Shown here: one piece after another, positions 41,255-49,453 of the stretch
Numbering within the stretch: the first letter of the stretch is position 1
Layout of the letters: the number at the start of each line of letters is the position of its first letter
Assembly: GCA_900079765.1 (NCBI GenBank)
Contig: LT599017.1
Span: 1,643,766 to 1,707,765, forward strand
Length of the DNA: 64,000 nt
Source of the DNA: an uncultured Eubacteriales bacterium
GTDB lineage: Bacteria > Bacillota > Clostridia > Oscillospirales > Oscillospiraceae
Reading direction: 5' to 3'
Translations under genes and position numbers: made by a program
The notes under the pieces: model-generated
Databases searched by the model: none
Seen by the model: the letters and a program-made list of their open reading frames with translations, nothing else
Told to the model about the DNA's origin: nothing

Positions 41255-41818
41255 TTAAAAACGAAGCGCAACATCGCAGTTTTCCACGCTTAATGGCTGA
41301 CATATCGTAGTATTTTCATACACAAGTCGCAGCATCGGACTCATGCCCGCGATCTCATATTGGCCGGAGGCATAAATAATGAGTCTGCTGTCTTCCATTG
41401 CGGTCAATATTATCCCTTTGTTTTCGATGGATCCTCTCGCCCAGGCATTCACAGTTTCGGTAACGTCTACTTCTGTGCTGCAGAGGTTTGGGTTATCATA
41501 AAAATTCACCCTGTGTCCTTCATCGATGACGGGAGGGGAGTACGCGCAACCATACGGACTGTAAAACTCCAGTAACGGGCAAGCAAAGCACCGGACTGGA
41601 GGTTTTTCCGGGTAACAGCTCGTACCGCTATCCGGTATTTTAAACAGAACCAGTCTAGCCTGTTTCACGCTGTAAAGGTCGAGGCAAGGCGGAATATCAA
41701 AATATAAAAACACTTGATAGCCGCACCCAAGAAGTACCCGGCCGCTATTTTTGCAGGTGAAAGAGCAGGGCAGCGTAAAACTAAAGGACTGACTACAGTT
41801 TAAATCAAGAACGCACAT
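41255..41818 (-). CDS. cysteine-rich DNRLRE-type surface protein
   Basis: A 187-residue protein with about 12 Cys. The second half, VDVTETVNAWARGSIENKG followed by ILTAMEDSRLIIYAS and MLRLVYE, follows the DNRLRE beta-sandwich pattern found in bacterial surface and spore-associated proteins. There is no signal peptide, so a spore-coat or exosporium location is possible but only inferred. ATG 41818 has GAGGTGAACT upstream. Lower GC than the core genome. Confidence 0.6.
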   Translation of the reverse strand: MCVLDLNCSQSFSFTLPCSFTCKNSGRVLLGCGYQVFLYFDIPPCLDLYSVKQARLVLFKIPDSGTSCYPEKPPVRCFACPLLEFYSPYGCAYSPPVIDEGHRVNFYDNPNLCSTEVDVTETVNAWARGSIENKGIILTAMEDSRLIIYASGQYEIAGMSPMLRLVYENTTICQPLSVENCDVALRF

Positions 41819-41952
41819 ATAGTTCACCTCAGCCTATTCTATTTGATTTCCTTCCGAATGTACCTAGTGGAACCTTTTATGCAATTTTGAATAGGCTGTG
41901 TTAGGGCGATGAAAATTGCCCTTTATGCTATGATATTGGAGGAGACGAAAGA

Positions 41953-42246
41953 GTGGATATTCCTGTATCAATTGTAAGCGGAACTCCATTTAATACCGAT
42001 TATGGAGAGGCCGGAATTCTGACGGTTGTGTTTACCACTCAGGGGATTATCACCTATAAGACAGGTACGACCCTTTATTTCTATGCTGTCATTACGGAGG
42101 GGGCCACTTCTCAGACCGTTTGCTTTGAAGTGACCGGCGGGGACAATCCGCTGCCCGCAGGGGCATCCTCTTTTACAATTGCAAACACCTCGGATTTCAC
42201 AGCTGCAGCAACAGCGACCGGGGCGGTGTATTACACGGCGGCATAG
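41953..42246 (+). CDS. small beta-rich protein of unknown function
   Basis: A 97-residue protein from GTG 41953 with GGAGGAGACGAAAGA as ribosome site. It is rich in Thr, Ala, Val and Gly with alternating hydrophobic residues (LTVVFTTQGIITYKTGTTLY), like a beta-sandwich or fibre protein, and has no signal peptide or Lys/Arg-rich part. I do not recognise a family. It is divergent from the DNRLRE-type gene with a 134-base gap and ends at a good terminator. Confidence 0.6.
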   Translation: MDIPVSIVSGTPFNTDYGEAGILTVVFTTQGIITYKTGTTLYFYAVITEGATSQTVCFEVTGGDNPLPAGASSFTIANTSDFTAAATATGAVYYTAA

Positions 42247-42624
42247 CGGCCTGCCGTGCTTTAACTGATTGAGAACACCCGGAGTCTGCAATACGGCAAA
42301 CTCCGGGTGTTTCCTTTTCTGGCTATTGCGCGACTGGCTTAACCGACGCCGACGTGCCACAGAGTGAAAATAAGGCATTATGCTTTTAATCACGCCGATA
42401 AACAGGGAATTATATTTATTCGTTTTTCGAAAGGTATCCCCTGATGCATAATAAAGTGCCAACAGTCAACCCGGTGAAAAACATCACCGCACCAACATAG
42501 CTACCAGCAATCCATAACGGCATTGCTGCATTAATCCCCGCAACCGGTGCTGTTTACGAATGCTGTGAAAGCATAATAATGCCGCCCCGATGGATTAGTC
42601 CACGAGGGAGGCTTTGCATTACGC
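42247..42624. other. 378-base stretch after the beta-rich gene
   Basis: It starts with the terminator at 42274-42320. On the minus strand (about 42420-42540) there is a short hydrophobic reading frame, AAMPLWIAGSYVGAVMFFTG and on to RGYLSKNE, without a clear start, which may be a decayed small membrane protein gene. Confidence 0.35.
42274..42320 (+). terminator. terminator after the beta-rich gene
   Basis: AACACCCGGAGT and ACTCCGGGTGTT pair perfectly across a 14-base loop, followed by TCCTTTTCT. Confidence 0.85.
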
Positions 42625-42789
42625 TTATTTTATGTGCCTACTTTCTATTGCAGATACGATAAATGCCCCCATTGTAGCAACAGACAGAATGATGCCGAGG
42701 TAGCCTTCCAAATTAATAGAAGCACCCCAATATACTCCGAATAAACCCGCTAAAAAAGTAGCAATAAAGGCCAGAAGTGCTTTTCTCAT
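42625..42789 (-). CDS. small two-helix membrane protein
   Basis: A 54-residue frame from ATG 42789 to TAA 42625. It has two hydrophobic helices, ALLAFIATFLAGLFGVYWGA and GYLGIILSVATMGAFIVSAI, and a basic C-terminus. The site GGGGG upstream is weak but the composition is that of a real membrane protein. Function unknown; holin-like or an island accessory protein. Confidence 0.45.
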   Translation of the reverse strand: MRKALLAFIATFLAGLFGVYWGASINLEGYLGIILSVATMGAFIVSAIESRHIK

Positions 42790-43080
42790 TTAGATGCCCC
42801 CTATTTGTTGTATTTGCCTTCAAGTGTACCACTTTGCCATGCCCATGTATAGAACAATAGCAATCGCCCGGAACCCACCCCGCGGTAGTCATGGTGATCG
42901 TTGTAATAATGCTGCACAAATAACCGATATATGTAATTGTGCCGGGGCCTATTGCCCGACCGGTGCGGCCGACCTCGTCCGATCTCCGCCAGCTCTCTAG
43001 TTTTAATATTTCATGCTTGAAAGTAAATTGTTTTTATTATAACATAGCAATTATACTTTTAGAAATTGGAGATGATTGCT

Positions 43081-43278
43081 ATGATGGAGAGCGAGAGAAT
43101 TGGACAACAAATCAAGGCTCTGAGAAAACAGAAGGGCCACACACAGGAGGAGCTGGCTAACGAGCTCTTCATCAGCCAATCCTACCTGCGCAAGATTGAG
43201 CAGGGGATGGCGAATCCTACTGTGAATATGGTGGAGAAGATCACCACTTTCCTGGAGGGGTTGCCTGAGAGGAAGTAA
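43081..43278 (+). CDS. XRE family helix-turn-helix regulator
   Basis: A 65-residue Cro/CI-type DNA-binding protein that is only the HTH domain: IGQQIKALRKQKGHTQEELA then ELFISQSYLRKIEQGMANPT. ATG 43081 has TTGGAGATG upstream, and a TATAAC with TTGAAA stands at about 43017-43043. Found at the right end of the low-GC island. Target unknown; such stand-alone regulators are common in phage or plasmid remnants. Confidence 0.82.
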   Translation: MMESERIGQQIKALRKQKGHTQEELANELFISQSYLRKIEQGMANPTVNMVEKITTFLEGLPERK

Positions 43279-43414
43279 ATAAAGCTGAACTGATCCAACC
43301 CCTGCGATTTGATCCGTGCCAGACTAACGAACACCGCCCCTATCCGGGTGTGCAGCAGGCGTACCGCATTGGCTTTTGTACCCCCAGCTTTGCCCATAAG
43401 ACAAAAAATTTGCC

Positions 43415-43455
43415 CTCAAAAACAAAAATCCCTAGAACCTTTGCGGCTCTAGGGA
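43415..43455 (-). terminator. terminator after rpmB
   Basis: On the minus strand CCCTAGA pairs with TCTAGGG and is followed by ATTTTTGTTTTT. Confidence 0.85.
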
Positions 43456-43477
43456 TTTTGTCGTGTTTATTATGTGA

Positions 43478-43666
43478 TTAAACAGCGCGGGTGACCTTAC
43501 CCGAACGGAGGCATCTGGTGCACACATAGACGTGCTTGGGTGCGCCGTCCACGACCGCCTTGACGCGCTTCACATTGGGCTTCCAGGGACGATTGCTGCG
43601 GCGGTGAGAGTGGGACACCTGAATACCGAACACAACGCCCTTATCGCAAAATTCACATTTGGCCAT
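43478..43666 (-). CDS. rpmB: ribosomal protein L28
   Basis: A 62-residue L28 with both zinc-ligand pairs, CEFC near the start and CTRC near the end, and HSHRRSNRPWKPN in the middle. ATG 43666 has GAGGAGGTTCAAGCGA upstream; the frame is open to 43696 but that includes the ribosome site. Single gene with its own terminator. Confidence 0.97.
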   Translation of the reverse strand: MAKCEFCDKGVVFGIQVSHSHRRSNRPWKPNVKRVKAVVDGAPKHVYVCTRCLRSGKVTRAV

Positions 43667-43894
43667 TCGCTTGAACCTCCTCGCTCGTAGTCTCAACTGC
43701 TCAGAATCAGAAAGCGTCGAGTAGTATAATAACAGATACCAAAGGGAAATGCAAGCATTTTTTTCTTGATAAGCAGCGCCTCCCTTGGTTGCGCCTTCGC
43801 CCCATATTTATCACGCTGCCCGTTCCATTTCTCTCTTGCCAAATCTTTCATCAGCCTATATACTAAAAGCAGATTACACGGGGAGGAATCATCT

Positions 43895-44845
43895 GTGGAA
43901 AGCGCTTACAGCGTCCCGCTTGGGAAGATCATTAAGGAATTCAATTTAGAGGTCCTGCGCGCGGGGACGGACTATGAGGAGCGGGCGATCCGCACCGAGG
44001 ATGTGAACCGTCCCGGTCTCCAGCTCATAGGCTTTTTCGACTATTTCGACCCCACCCGCATCCAAGTGCTTGGTAAGGTGGAGACTACCTATCTCACCGG
44101 CCTCACCGAGGAGGAGCGGCAGGGCTGTTTTGACAGCCTTCTGGCTCAGGACATCCCCGCCCTGGTCATCACCCGGGCAATGGACCCGTTCCCCGAGTGC
44201 TTGGCCCTGGCAGAGAGGTACGACCGCACTATCCTCCGCACGAAGGATACTACCTCCTCCTTCATGTCCGGCCTTATCGCCCTCCTGCGCAGCGAGCTGG
44301 CCCCCCGTATTACCCGCCACGGCGTGCTGGTGGAGATTTACGGTGAGGGCGTCCTGCTCCTGGGCGAGTCGGGCGTGGGCAAGAGCGAGACCGCTATCGA
44401 GCTGGTCAAGCGCGGCCATCGCCTTATCGCGGACGACGCGGTGGAGATCAAGCGGGCCAGCGACAAGCGCCTGATCGGCACCGCGCCCGAGCTCATCCGC
44501 CACTATATCGAGCTGCGGGGCATCGGCGTCATTGACGTGCGCCGCCTATTCGGCATGTCCGCCATTAAGGAGGCCTCCAGCATCGACCTGGTGGTAAACC
44601 TGGAGCAGTGGAAGGACGGCGCCGTGTACGATCGCCTGGGCCTGGAGAACCTCTATACCAACATCCTGGAGGTCCCTGTGCCCTCCCTCACTGTGCCGGT
44701 AAAGCCGGGGCGCAACCTGGCCGTCATCATTGAGGTGGCTGCCATGAACAACCGCCACAAGAAGATGGGCTACAACGCCGCTTTGGAGTTTACCAAGCAG
44801 ATCAATGAGCACTTCGATCAGGCCATGAGCCAGAAGAAGGACTGA
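43895..44845 (+). CDS. hprK: HPr kinase/phosphorylase
   Basis: A 316-residue bifunctional enzyme that phosphorylates HPr on Ser46 and reverses it, the sensor of carbon catabolite repression in Gram-positives. The Walker A motif is GESGVGKSE at about 157-165, with the family His in RHGVLVE shortly before; LIADDAVEIKR and LRGIGVIDVRRLFG are signature segments. The start is GTG 43895 after GGGAGGAATCATCT; the frame is open to 43766 but without a site. Its substrate HPr (ptsH) is not in the window. Confidence 0.95.
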   Translation: MESAYSVPLGKIIKEFNLEVLRAGTDYEERAIRTEDVNRPGLQLIGFFDYFDPTRIQVLGKVETTYLTGLTEEERQGCFDSLLAQDIPALVITRAMDPFPECLALAERYDRTILRTKDTTSSFMSGLIALLRSELAPRITRHGVLVEIYGEGVLLLGESGVGKSETAIELVKRGHRLIADDAVEIKRASDKRLIGTAPELIRHYIELRGIGVIDVRRLFGMSAIKEASSIDLVVNLEQWKDGAVYDRLGLENLYTNILEVPVPSLTVPVKPGRNLAVIIEVAAMNNRHKKMGYNAALEFTKQINEHFDQAMSQKKD

Positions 44846-44987
44846 GTATTACCCGCGTCTCGCCACTGTCCTTACCCCTCACGCGTTGACCGCACAAGAA
44901 GTGCAAATTAAGGGCGGGGTAGCTATTTTCAGGTTAGGCGGCTTATTGAGGCGCACCGTCACCCTTCTTTCTAAAAATGGGAGTCAT

Positions 44988-45036
44988 GAGGACAAACAAG
45001 GGCATTGAAATTGCCCTTGTTTGTCCTCAGGTTTTT
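44988..45036 (+). terminator. 17-bp perfect-stem terminator after hprK
   Basis: GAGGACAAACAAGGGCA and its exact complement around TTGAAAT are followed by AGGTTTTT. It lies 142 bases after hprK; the interval between holds nothing else I can identify. Confidence 0.9.
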
Positions 45037-45109
45037 CCCACACTGGAGGCGCACCCCCGGAGGGCGAGCCCTTTAAAAAGGATACATGGCCCGCCTTTAA
45101 TACTGCAAC

Positions 45110-45138
45110 TTGCATTTTCCCCGGCACGATATTATAAT
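45110..45138 (+). promoter_or_regulatory. promoter of folC-folT
   Basis: TTGCAT and TATAAT, spaced by 17 bases, directly before the riboswitch. Confidence 0.8.
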
Positions 45139-45148
45139 ACTTCCAAAA

Positions 45149-45263
45149 GGCAGAGTAGGAACACACGTGTTGCGCCCGAATGGGCCAGTGTCGGCGGGAC
45201 GGGGAGTTGTCCGCCGGACGAAAAGCGGTTTTGCTTACAGTGTGTGTTCCGCATCCCGCTGCC
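45149..45263 (+). promoter_or_regulatory. tetrahydrofolate (THF) riboswitch
   Basis: The leader matches the THF-riboswitch layout: P1 by GGCAG with CTGCC, the conserved AGAGTAG after it, P2 by AACACAC with GTGTGTT, GAATGGG in the internal region, ACGAAAAGC and the 3' GCATCCCGCT. The order and conserved blocks agree with folT-type riboswitches that bind reduced folates, and the genes behind are folC and a folate ECF S-component. There is a long P-stem insert GGCGGGAC/GTCCGCC. Recognised from memory, without a covariance search. Confidence 0.8.
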
Positions 45264-45281
45264 GCATACCGGGATGTATGT

Positions 45282-45341
45282 CCTCCCTCTGTGCGGCGTT
45301 CCGCCATGGATTTCCATGGCGGCTGCCGAATTTTAGGGAGG
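45282..45341 (+). promoter_or_regulatory. SD-sequestering expression platform of folC
   Basis: AGGGAGG at 45335-45341 is the folC ribosome site, eight bases before ATG. CCTCCCT at 45282-45288 is its exact complement, and between them stands a perfect hairpin CCGCCATGG/CCATGGCGG. A further pair CATCCCG/CGGGATG (45252-45277) competes with riboswitch P1. This fits control of translation initiation. Confidence 0.6.
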
Positions 45342-45348
45342 TTTTTTT

Positions 45349-46629
45349 ATGTCCAGAACCATGACCGGCCAGGAGGCCATCGACTATATCCACAGCTACA
45401 ATTGGCTGGGGAGTCGTCCGGGCCTCTCCCGCACCAAGGATCTGCTGAGCCGCCTGGGGCACCCGGAGCGAGAACTCCGTTTCGTCCATATCGTTGGCAC
45501 CAACGGCAAGGGCTCCACCGCAGCCATGCTGGCCAGCGTCCTGAGGGAGGCGGGCCATACCACCGGGCTCTACACCTCGCCCTACCTTTGGCGCTTTCAC
45601 GAGCGCATCCAAGTGAACGGGGCCGAGATCACCGATGATGAGCTGGGGGAAGTGACGGACTATGTCCGCCGCTTTGCGGAGGAGATGGAGGACCACCCCA
45701 CCGAGTTTGAGCTGGTCACCTGCATCGCGCTGGAGTACTACCGCCGCCGGGGCTGCGCCATCGTGGTGCTGGAGGCCGGACTGGGGGGGCGCCTGGACTC
45801 CACCAACGCCATCCCCGCGCCCGAGGCGGTCGTCATTACCAATATCGGCCTGGACCATACCGCGCTGCTGGGGGATACGGTGGAGAAGATTGCCGCCGAG
45901 AAGGGTGCGGTCATCAAGCCGGGCTGCGAGGTGGTGCTCTATGGGCAGACGGCCTCGGTAGAAGCTGTGATAGTGGATATCTGCCAGGCCCAGGGTGTTC
46001 CTCTGACGGTTGCCGATTTTGCCTCCCTGCGGGTACGGGAGGACAGCCGCGCCGAACAGCGCTTTGATTATGGCCGCTGGAGCGATCTCTCCATCCGCCT
46101 GCTGGGGGAGCACCAGCGTAAAAACGGGGCGGTGGTGCTGGAGACTGTGTCCGCTCTGCGCCACCGGGGATGGTCTATCCCCGGGGAGTCCGTGCGCGCG
46201 GGGCTTGCCAAGGCCCGGTGGCCGGGCCGCTTTGAGATTCTGGGGGAACACCCGTGGTTCATCGTGGACGGGGGCCATAACCCCCAGTGCGCCACCACCG
46301 TGGCCGCCAACCTGGACGTCTATTTTCCAGGGGAGAAGGTGGTCTTCCTGGTGGGGGTACTGAAAGACAAGGACTACGAAGGGCTCATCAGCGAGATTGC
46401 CGGGCGGGCCGGGGCCTTTGTGGCCGTGACCCCCGACAGCCCTCGGGCTCTCCCTGCCGAGGAGCTGGCCCGGCATCTGGCCCGGTACGGCTTGCCCGTC
46501 ACCGTATGCCGCTCCGTGGCCGAGGGGGTGGCAGCCGCTGTGGCGCAGGCGGGGCCGTCGGGCCTGGTGTGCGCCCTGGGCTCCCTCTATATGACGGGGG
46601 CCGTCCGCGCCGCCTTCCAGCTGTTTTAA
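45349..46629 (+). CDS. folC: folylpolyglutamate / dihydrofolate synthase
   Basis: A 426-residue Mur-ligase-fold enzyme that adds glutamate to folates. The P-loop is HIVGTNGKGSTAAMLASVL near residue 50, the folate-binding TSPYLWRFHERI, the omega loop LEAGLGGRLDSTNA, and the C-terminal FIVDGGHNPQ. ATG 45349 has AGGGAGG eight bases upstream. It is followed 12 bases later by the folate transporter gene and preceded by a THF riboswitch, so folate uptake and retention are controlled together. Confidence 0.96.
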   Translation: MSRTMTGQEAIDYIHSYNWLGSRPGLSRTKDLLSRLGHPERELRFVHIVGTNGKGSTAAMLASVLREAGHTTGLYTSPYLWRFHERIQVNGAEITDDELGEVTDYVRRFAEEMEDHPTEFELVTCIALEYYRRRGCAIVVLEAGLGGRLDSTNAIPAPEAVVITNIGLDHTALLGDTVEKIAAEKGAVIKPGCEVVLYGQTASVEAVIVDICQAQGVPLTVADFASLRVREDSRAEQRFDYGRWSDLSIRLLGEHQRKNGAVVLETVSALRHRGWSIPGESVRAGLAKARWPGRFEILGEHPWFIVDGGHNPQCATTVAANLDVYFPGEKVVFLVGVLKDKDYEGLISEIAGRAGAFVAVTPDSPRALPAEELARHLARYGLPVTVCRSVAEGVAAAVAQAGPSGLVCALGSLYMTGAVRAAFQLF

Positions 46630-46641
46630 GGGGGGGCGCGC

Positions 46642-47151
46642 ATGAAAAGATCTCCTGTCCGGACCCTTCTGCGGGTGGCGCTCCTCATCGCCGCCGACGT
46701 GGTGCTCACCCGTTTCTTCTCCATCAACGCCCCCACCGTGAGGATTGGCCTGGGCTTTGCCCCCATCGCGGTCTGCGCTATGCTGTACGGCCCCCTCTGG
46801 GCCGGAGGGGCCGCCGCCCTGGCTGATTTCCTGGGGGCCATCCTCTTTCCCACAGGGCCCTTTTTCCCCGGGCTTACGCTCTCCGCCGCTCTGACAGGGG
46901 TTATTTTCGGCCTCCTGCTTCACCGGAGAGGGGAGGGGTGGCTACGGCTGGGGGGGGCGGTGGTCCTCAACTGCCTGGGGGTGGGGTTCCTCCTCAACAC
47001 ATACTGGCTATCTATCCTGATGAAAACCCCCTTCCTGGTGCTCTTGCCCACCCGGGTATTTCAGGCTCTGCTGATGACGGCGGTTCAGCTGGTGGTTATC
47101 CGGTCCCTGCGCCGGCCTGTTCGGCGCTATATGGACTCTGGGGAGAGATAA
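46642..47151 (+). CDS. folT: folate-specific ECF transporter S component
   Basis: A 169-residue membrane protein with about six helices. It carries RIGLGFAPIAVCAMLYGP and ADFLGAILFPTGPFFPGLTL, the pattern of folate S components. It binds the vitamin and works with the shared EcfA/EcfA'/EcfT module encoded elsewhere. The THF riboswitch and folC upstream support folate as substrate. Ribosome site AAGGGGGGG precedes ATG 46642. Confidence 0.9.
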   Translation: MKRSPVRTLLRVALLIAADVVLTRFFSINAPTVRIGLGFAPIAVCAMLYGPLWAGGAAALADFLGAILFPTGPFFPGLTLSAALTGVIFGLLLHRRGEGWLRLGGAVVLNCLGVGFLLNTYWLSILMKTPFLVLLPTRVFQALLMTAVQLVVIRSLRRPVRRYMDSGER

Positions 47152-47292
47152 GGCGGCGGGGGAGGACTCCGACTCGCGCCGTATTAAGAACAATTTGTAA
47201 AAACTTTGGTTCAACCTCTATGCAAAAAGGGAAACTTATATTAGAATAGATAGGACATAAAAGAAGAGTAGAGTAGGGAAGGGTTGTGTTTT

Positions 47293-48012
47293 ATGCCAGA
47301 ACCGAAGTATAAACGTGTTCTGCTGAAAATCAGTGGAGAAGCGCTGGCGGGAGAGGCCACACGGGGTCTTGATTTCGACGTGATCGGCAGCGTGTGCTCT
47401 ATCATCCACAAATGTGTGGACGCGGGCGCCCAGGTGGGCATCGTGGTGGGCGGCGGAAACTTCTGGCGCGGCGTGAAGGACGGCGGAGGTAAGATGGAGC
47501 GCACCCGAGCCGACCAGATGGGTATGCTTGCGACCGCCCTCAACTGCCTCGCCCTGGCTGATGTCCTGGAGCAGGACGGCGTGCCTGTCCGGGTGCAGAC
47601 CGCCATTGAAATGCGCCCCATCGCGGAGCCGTACATCCGCTCTCGCGCCATCCGGCATCTGGAGAAGGGGAGAGTGGTCATCTTCGGCTGCGGTACCGGC
47701 AGCCCCTTCTTCTCCACCGATACCGCCGCTGTGCTCCGTGCCGCTGAGATCGACGCGGACGCTATTTTGCTCGCTAAGAACATCGACGGCGTCTATTCCG
47801 CGGACCCCCGGAAGGATGCCACTGCGGTAAAGTACGACTCCATCACCTATAACGAGATACTGGCCCAGCACCTGGAGGTCATGGACTCCACCGCTACCAG
47901 CCTGTCTATGGATAATAAGATCCCCGTGATCCTGTTTGCGCTCAAAGACCCGGAGAATATCTATCGTGTGCTCATGGGCGAAAAGATTGGAACAGTCGTC
48001 AAGGAGGCTTAA
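47293..48012 (+). CDS. pyrH: UMP kinase
   Basis: A 239-residue hexameric UMP kinase of the amino-acid-kinase fold. [11 protein letters not shown] at the start, [25 protein letters not shown] and [13 protein letters not shown] are family signatures. ATG 47293 is used, with AGGGAAGGG upstream. It opens the cluster pyrH-frr-uppS-cdsA-dxr-rseP-ispG-polC; the usual rpsB-tsf pair before it is missing and folC-folT is there instead. Confidence 0.96.
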   Translation: MPEPKYKRVLLKISGEALAGEATRGLDFDVIGSVCSIIHKCVDAGAQVGIVVGGGNFWRGVKDGGGKMERTRADQMGMLATALNCLALADVLEQDGVPVRVQTAIEMRPIAEPYIRSRAIRHLEKGRVVIFGCGTGSPFFSTDTAAVLRAAEIDADAILLAKNIDGVYSADPRKDATAVKYDSITYNEILAQHLEVMDSTATSLSMDNKIPVILFALKDPENIYRVLMGEKIGTVVKEA

Positions 48013-48017
48013 AGGAA

Positions 48018-48572
48018 ATGAAAGAGCTCAACAAGGAATTTGACGCGAAGATGCAGAAGACCGTCGACGTTGTCGTCAGCGATTTCGCCAGCGTCCGCGC
48101 GGGCCGGGCCAATGCCGCCGTACTGGACCGCATCGCCGTGGATTACTACGGCACCCCCACCCCCATCAACCAGGTGGCGTCCATCTCCTCGCCCGACCCC
48201 CGGAGCCTTGCCATCCAGCCCTGGGATACCTCTCTCCTGAAGGCCATTGAGAAGGCAATCCAGACCTCCGATCTGGGTATCAACCCCCAGAACGACGGCC
48301 GGGTCATCCGCCTTGCCTTCCCCCAGCTCACAGAGGAGCGCCGCAAGGATCTGGTGAAACAGGTGCGCAAGTACGCGGAGCAGGGCAAGGTTGCCGTCCG
48401 CAATATCCGCCGGGACGCCATGGATAAGTTTAAGGCCATGGAGAAGAAGGCCGAGCTCACTGAGGACGACCTGAAGGAGTACGAGAAAGACCTGCAGGAC
48501 ATCACTGAAAAGCGCTGCAAGCAGATAGACGAGCTGACTGAGAAAAAGGAAACCGAGCTCATGGCAGTTTAA
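48018..48572 (+). CDS. frr: ribosome recycling factor
   Basis: A 184-residue RRF that splits post-termination ribosomes with EF-G. FASVRAGRANAAVLDRIAVD and YYGTPTPINQVASI at the N-terminus and the C-terminal VRNIRRDAMDK are typical. It starts five bases after pyrH with AAAGGAAATG context. Confidence 0.97.
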   Translation: MKELNKEFDAKMQKTVDVVVSDFASVRAGRANAAVLDRIAVDYYGTPTPINQVASISSPDPRSLAIQPWDTSLLKAIEKAIQTSDLGINPQNDGRVIRLAFPQLTEERRKDLVKQVRKYAEQGKVAVRNIRRDAMDKFKAMEKKAELTEDDLKEYEKDLQDITEKRCKQIDELTEKKETELMAV

Positions 48573-48589
48573 ATCCGCCGCATATATCG

Positions 48590-48616
48590 GTGCGGGACGC
48601 CGGGCGCGTCCCGCAC
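48590..48616 (+). other. perfect 11-bp hairpin between frr and uppS
   Basis: GTGCGGGACGC and GCGTCCCGCAC pair around CGGGC. The following TCAAACTTATTCTG is only weakly U-rich, so it is at most a partial terminator within the operon. Confidence 0.6.
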
Positions 48617-48697
48617 TCAAACTTATTCTGCGGCATATGCCTTGCGAATCAGCGGCCCAGCGGTTGATTCGACAGATATAATTCTAGGATGTAGCAT

Positions 48698-49453
48698 ATG
48701 GCTTTTTTTAAACCGAAGGACCGCTCAGCGGCCCAGGTGGACTTTCATAATCTACCCCGGCACGTGGCTATCATCATGGATGGCAACGGCCGCTGGGCAA
48801 AGAAACGGGGCCTGCCCCGGACAGCGGGCCACGCCGCCGGCGCGGAAAATTTTCGCGCCATTGCTACCTATTGTAAGGAAATTGGGTTAGAATATTTAAC
48901 GGTGTACGCCTTCTCCACCGAGAACTGGAAACGCCCCTCCGACGAGGTCTCCGCCATCATGGGACTTTTGAAAAAGTACCTGCTGGAAGCCATCGAGCGC
49001 ATGGAGCGTGACAAGGTGAAGATGTGTTTCTTCGGGGATCTCTCCCCCCTGCCGGAGGAGCTGCGTGTCCTCTGCGAGCAGACCCGGGAGATATCGAAAC
49101 ACTACGACGGCGTGCAGGTCAACATCTGCCTCAACTATGGCGGCAGAGATGAGTTGCTGCGGGCCGCCAGGGCCTACGCCGCCGATTGCTTGGAGGGCAG
49201 GGCAGACCCAAACCACCTGACCGAGGAGCGGTTTGGGGGCTATCTCTTCTCCAGAGGCGTGCCCGATCCGGATCTGGTCATCCGCCCCAGCGGGGAGCTG
49301 CGAATCTCCAACTTCCTCCTTTGGCAGTCGGCCTATTCCGAGTTCTACTATACCGACGTGCTCTGGCCTGATTTTGACAAAGAAGAGCTCCACAAGGCGT
49401 TTTGCTCCTACCAGCACCGCCAGCGGAGATTCGGAGGCGTGACCAATGGCTAA
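48698..49453 (+). CDS. uppS: undecaprenyl diphosphate synthase
   Basis: A 251-residue cis-prenyltransferase that makes the C55 carrier for cell-wall synthesis. HVAIIMDGNGRWAKKRGLP is the diphosphate/Mg site with the catalytic Asp; TVYAFSTENWKRP, LVIRPSGELRISNFLLWQ and FYYTDVLWPDF are conserved. The ribosome site before ATG 48698 (AGGATGTAGC) is modest. Its last eight bases overlap cdsA. Confidence 0.96.
   Translation: MAFFKPKDRSAAQVDFHNLPRHVAIIMDGNGRWAKKRGLPRTAGHAAGAENFRAIATYCKEIGLEYLTVYAFSTENWKRPSDEVSAIMGLLKKYLLEAIERMERDKVKMCFFGDLSPLPEELRVLCEQTREISKHYDGVQVNICLNYGGRDELLRAARAYAADCLEGRADPNHLTEERFGGYLFSRGVPDPDLVIRPSGELRISNFLLWQSAYSEFYYTDVLWPDFDKEELHKAFCSYQHRQRRFGGVTNG

Noticed and set aside
45235-46923. 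562-codon open frame antisense to folC and folT
   Set aside because: It would read through the riboswitch and two well-supported genes and has no ribosome site.
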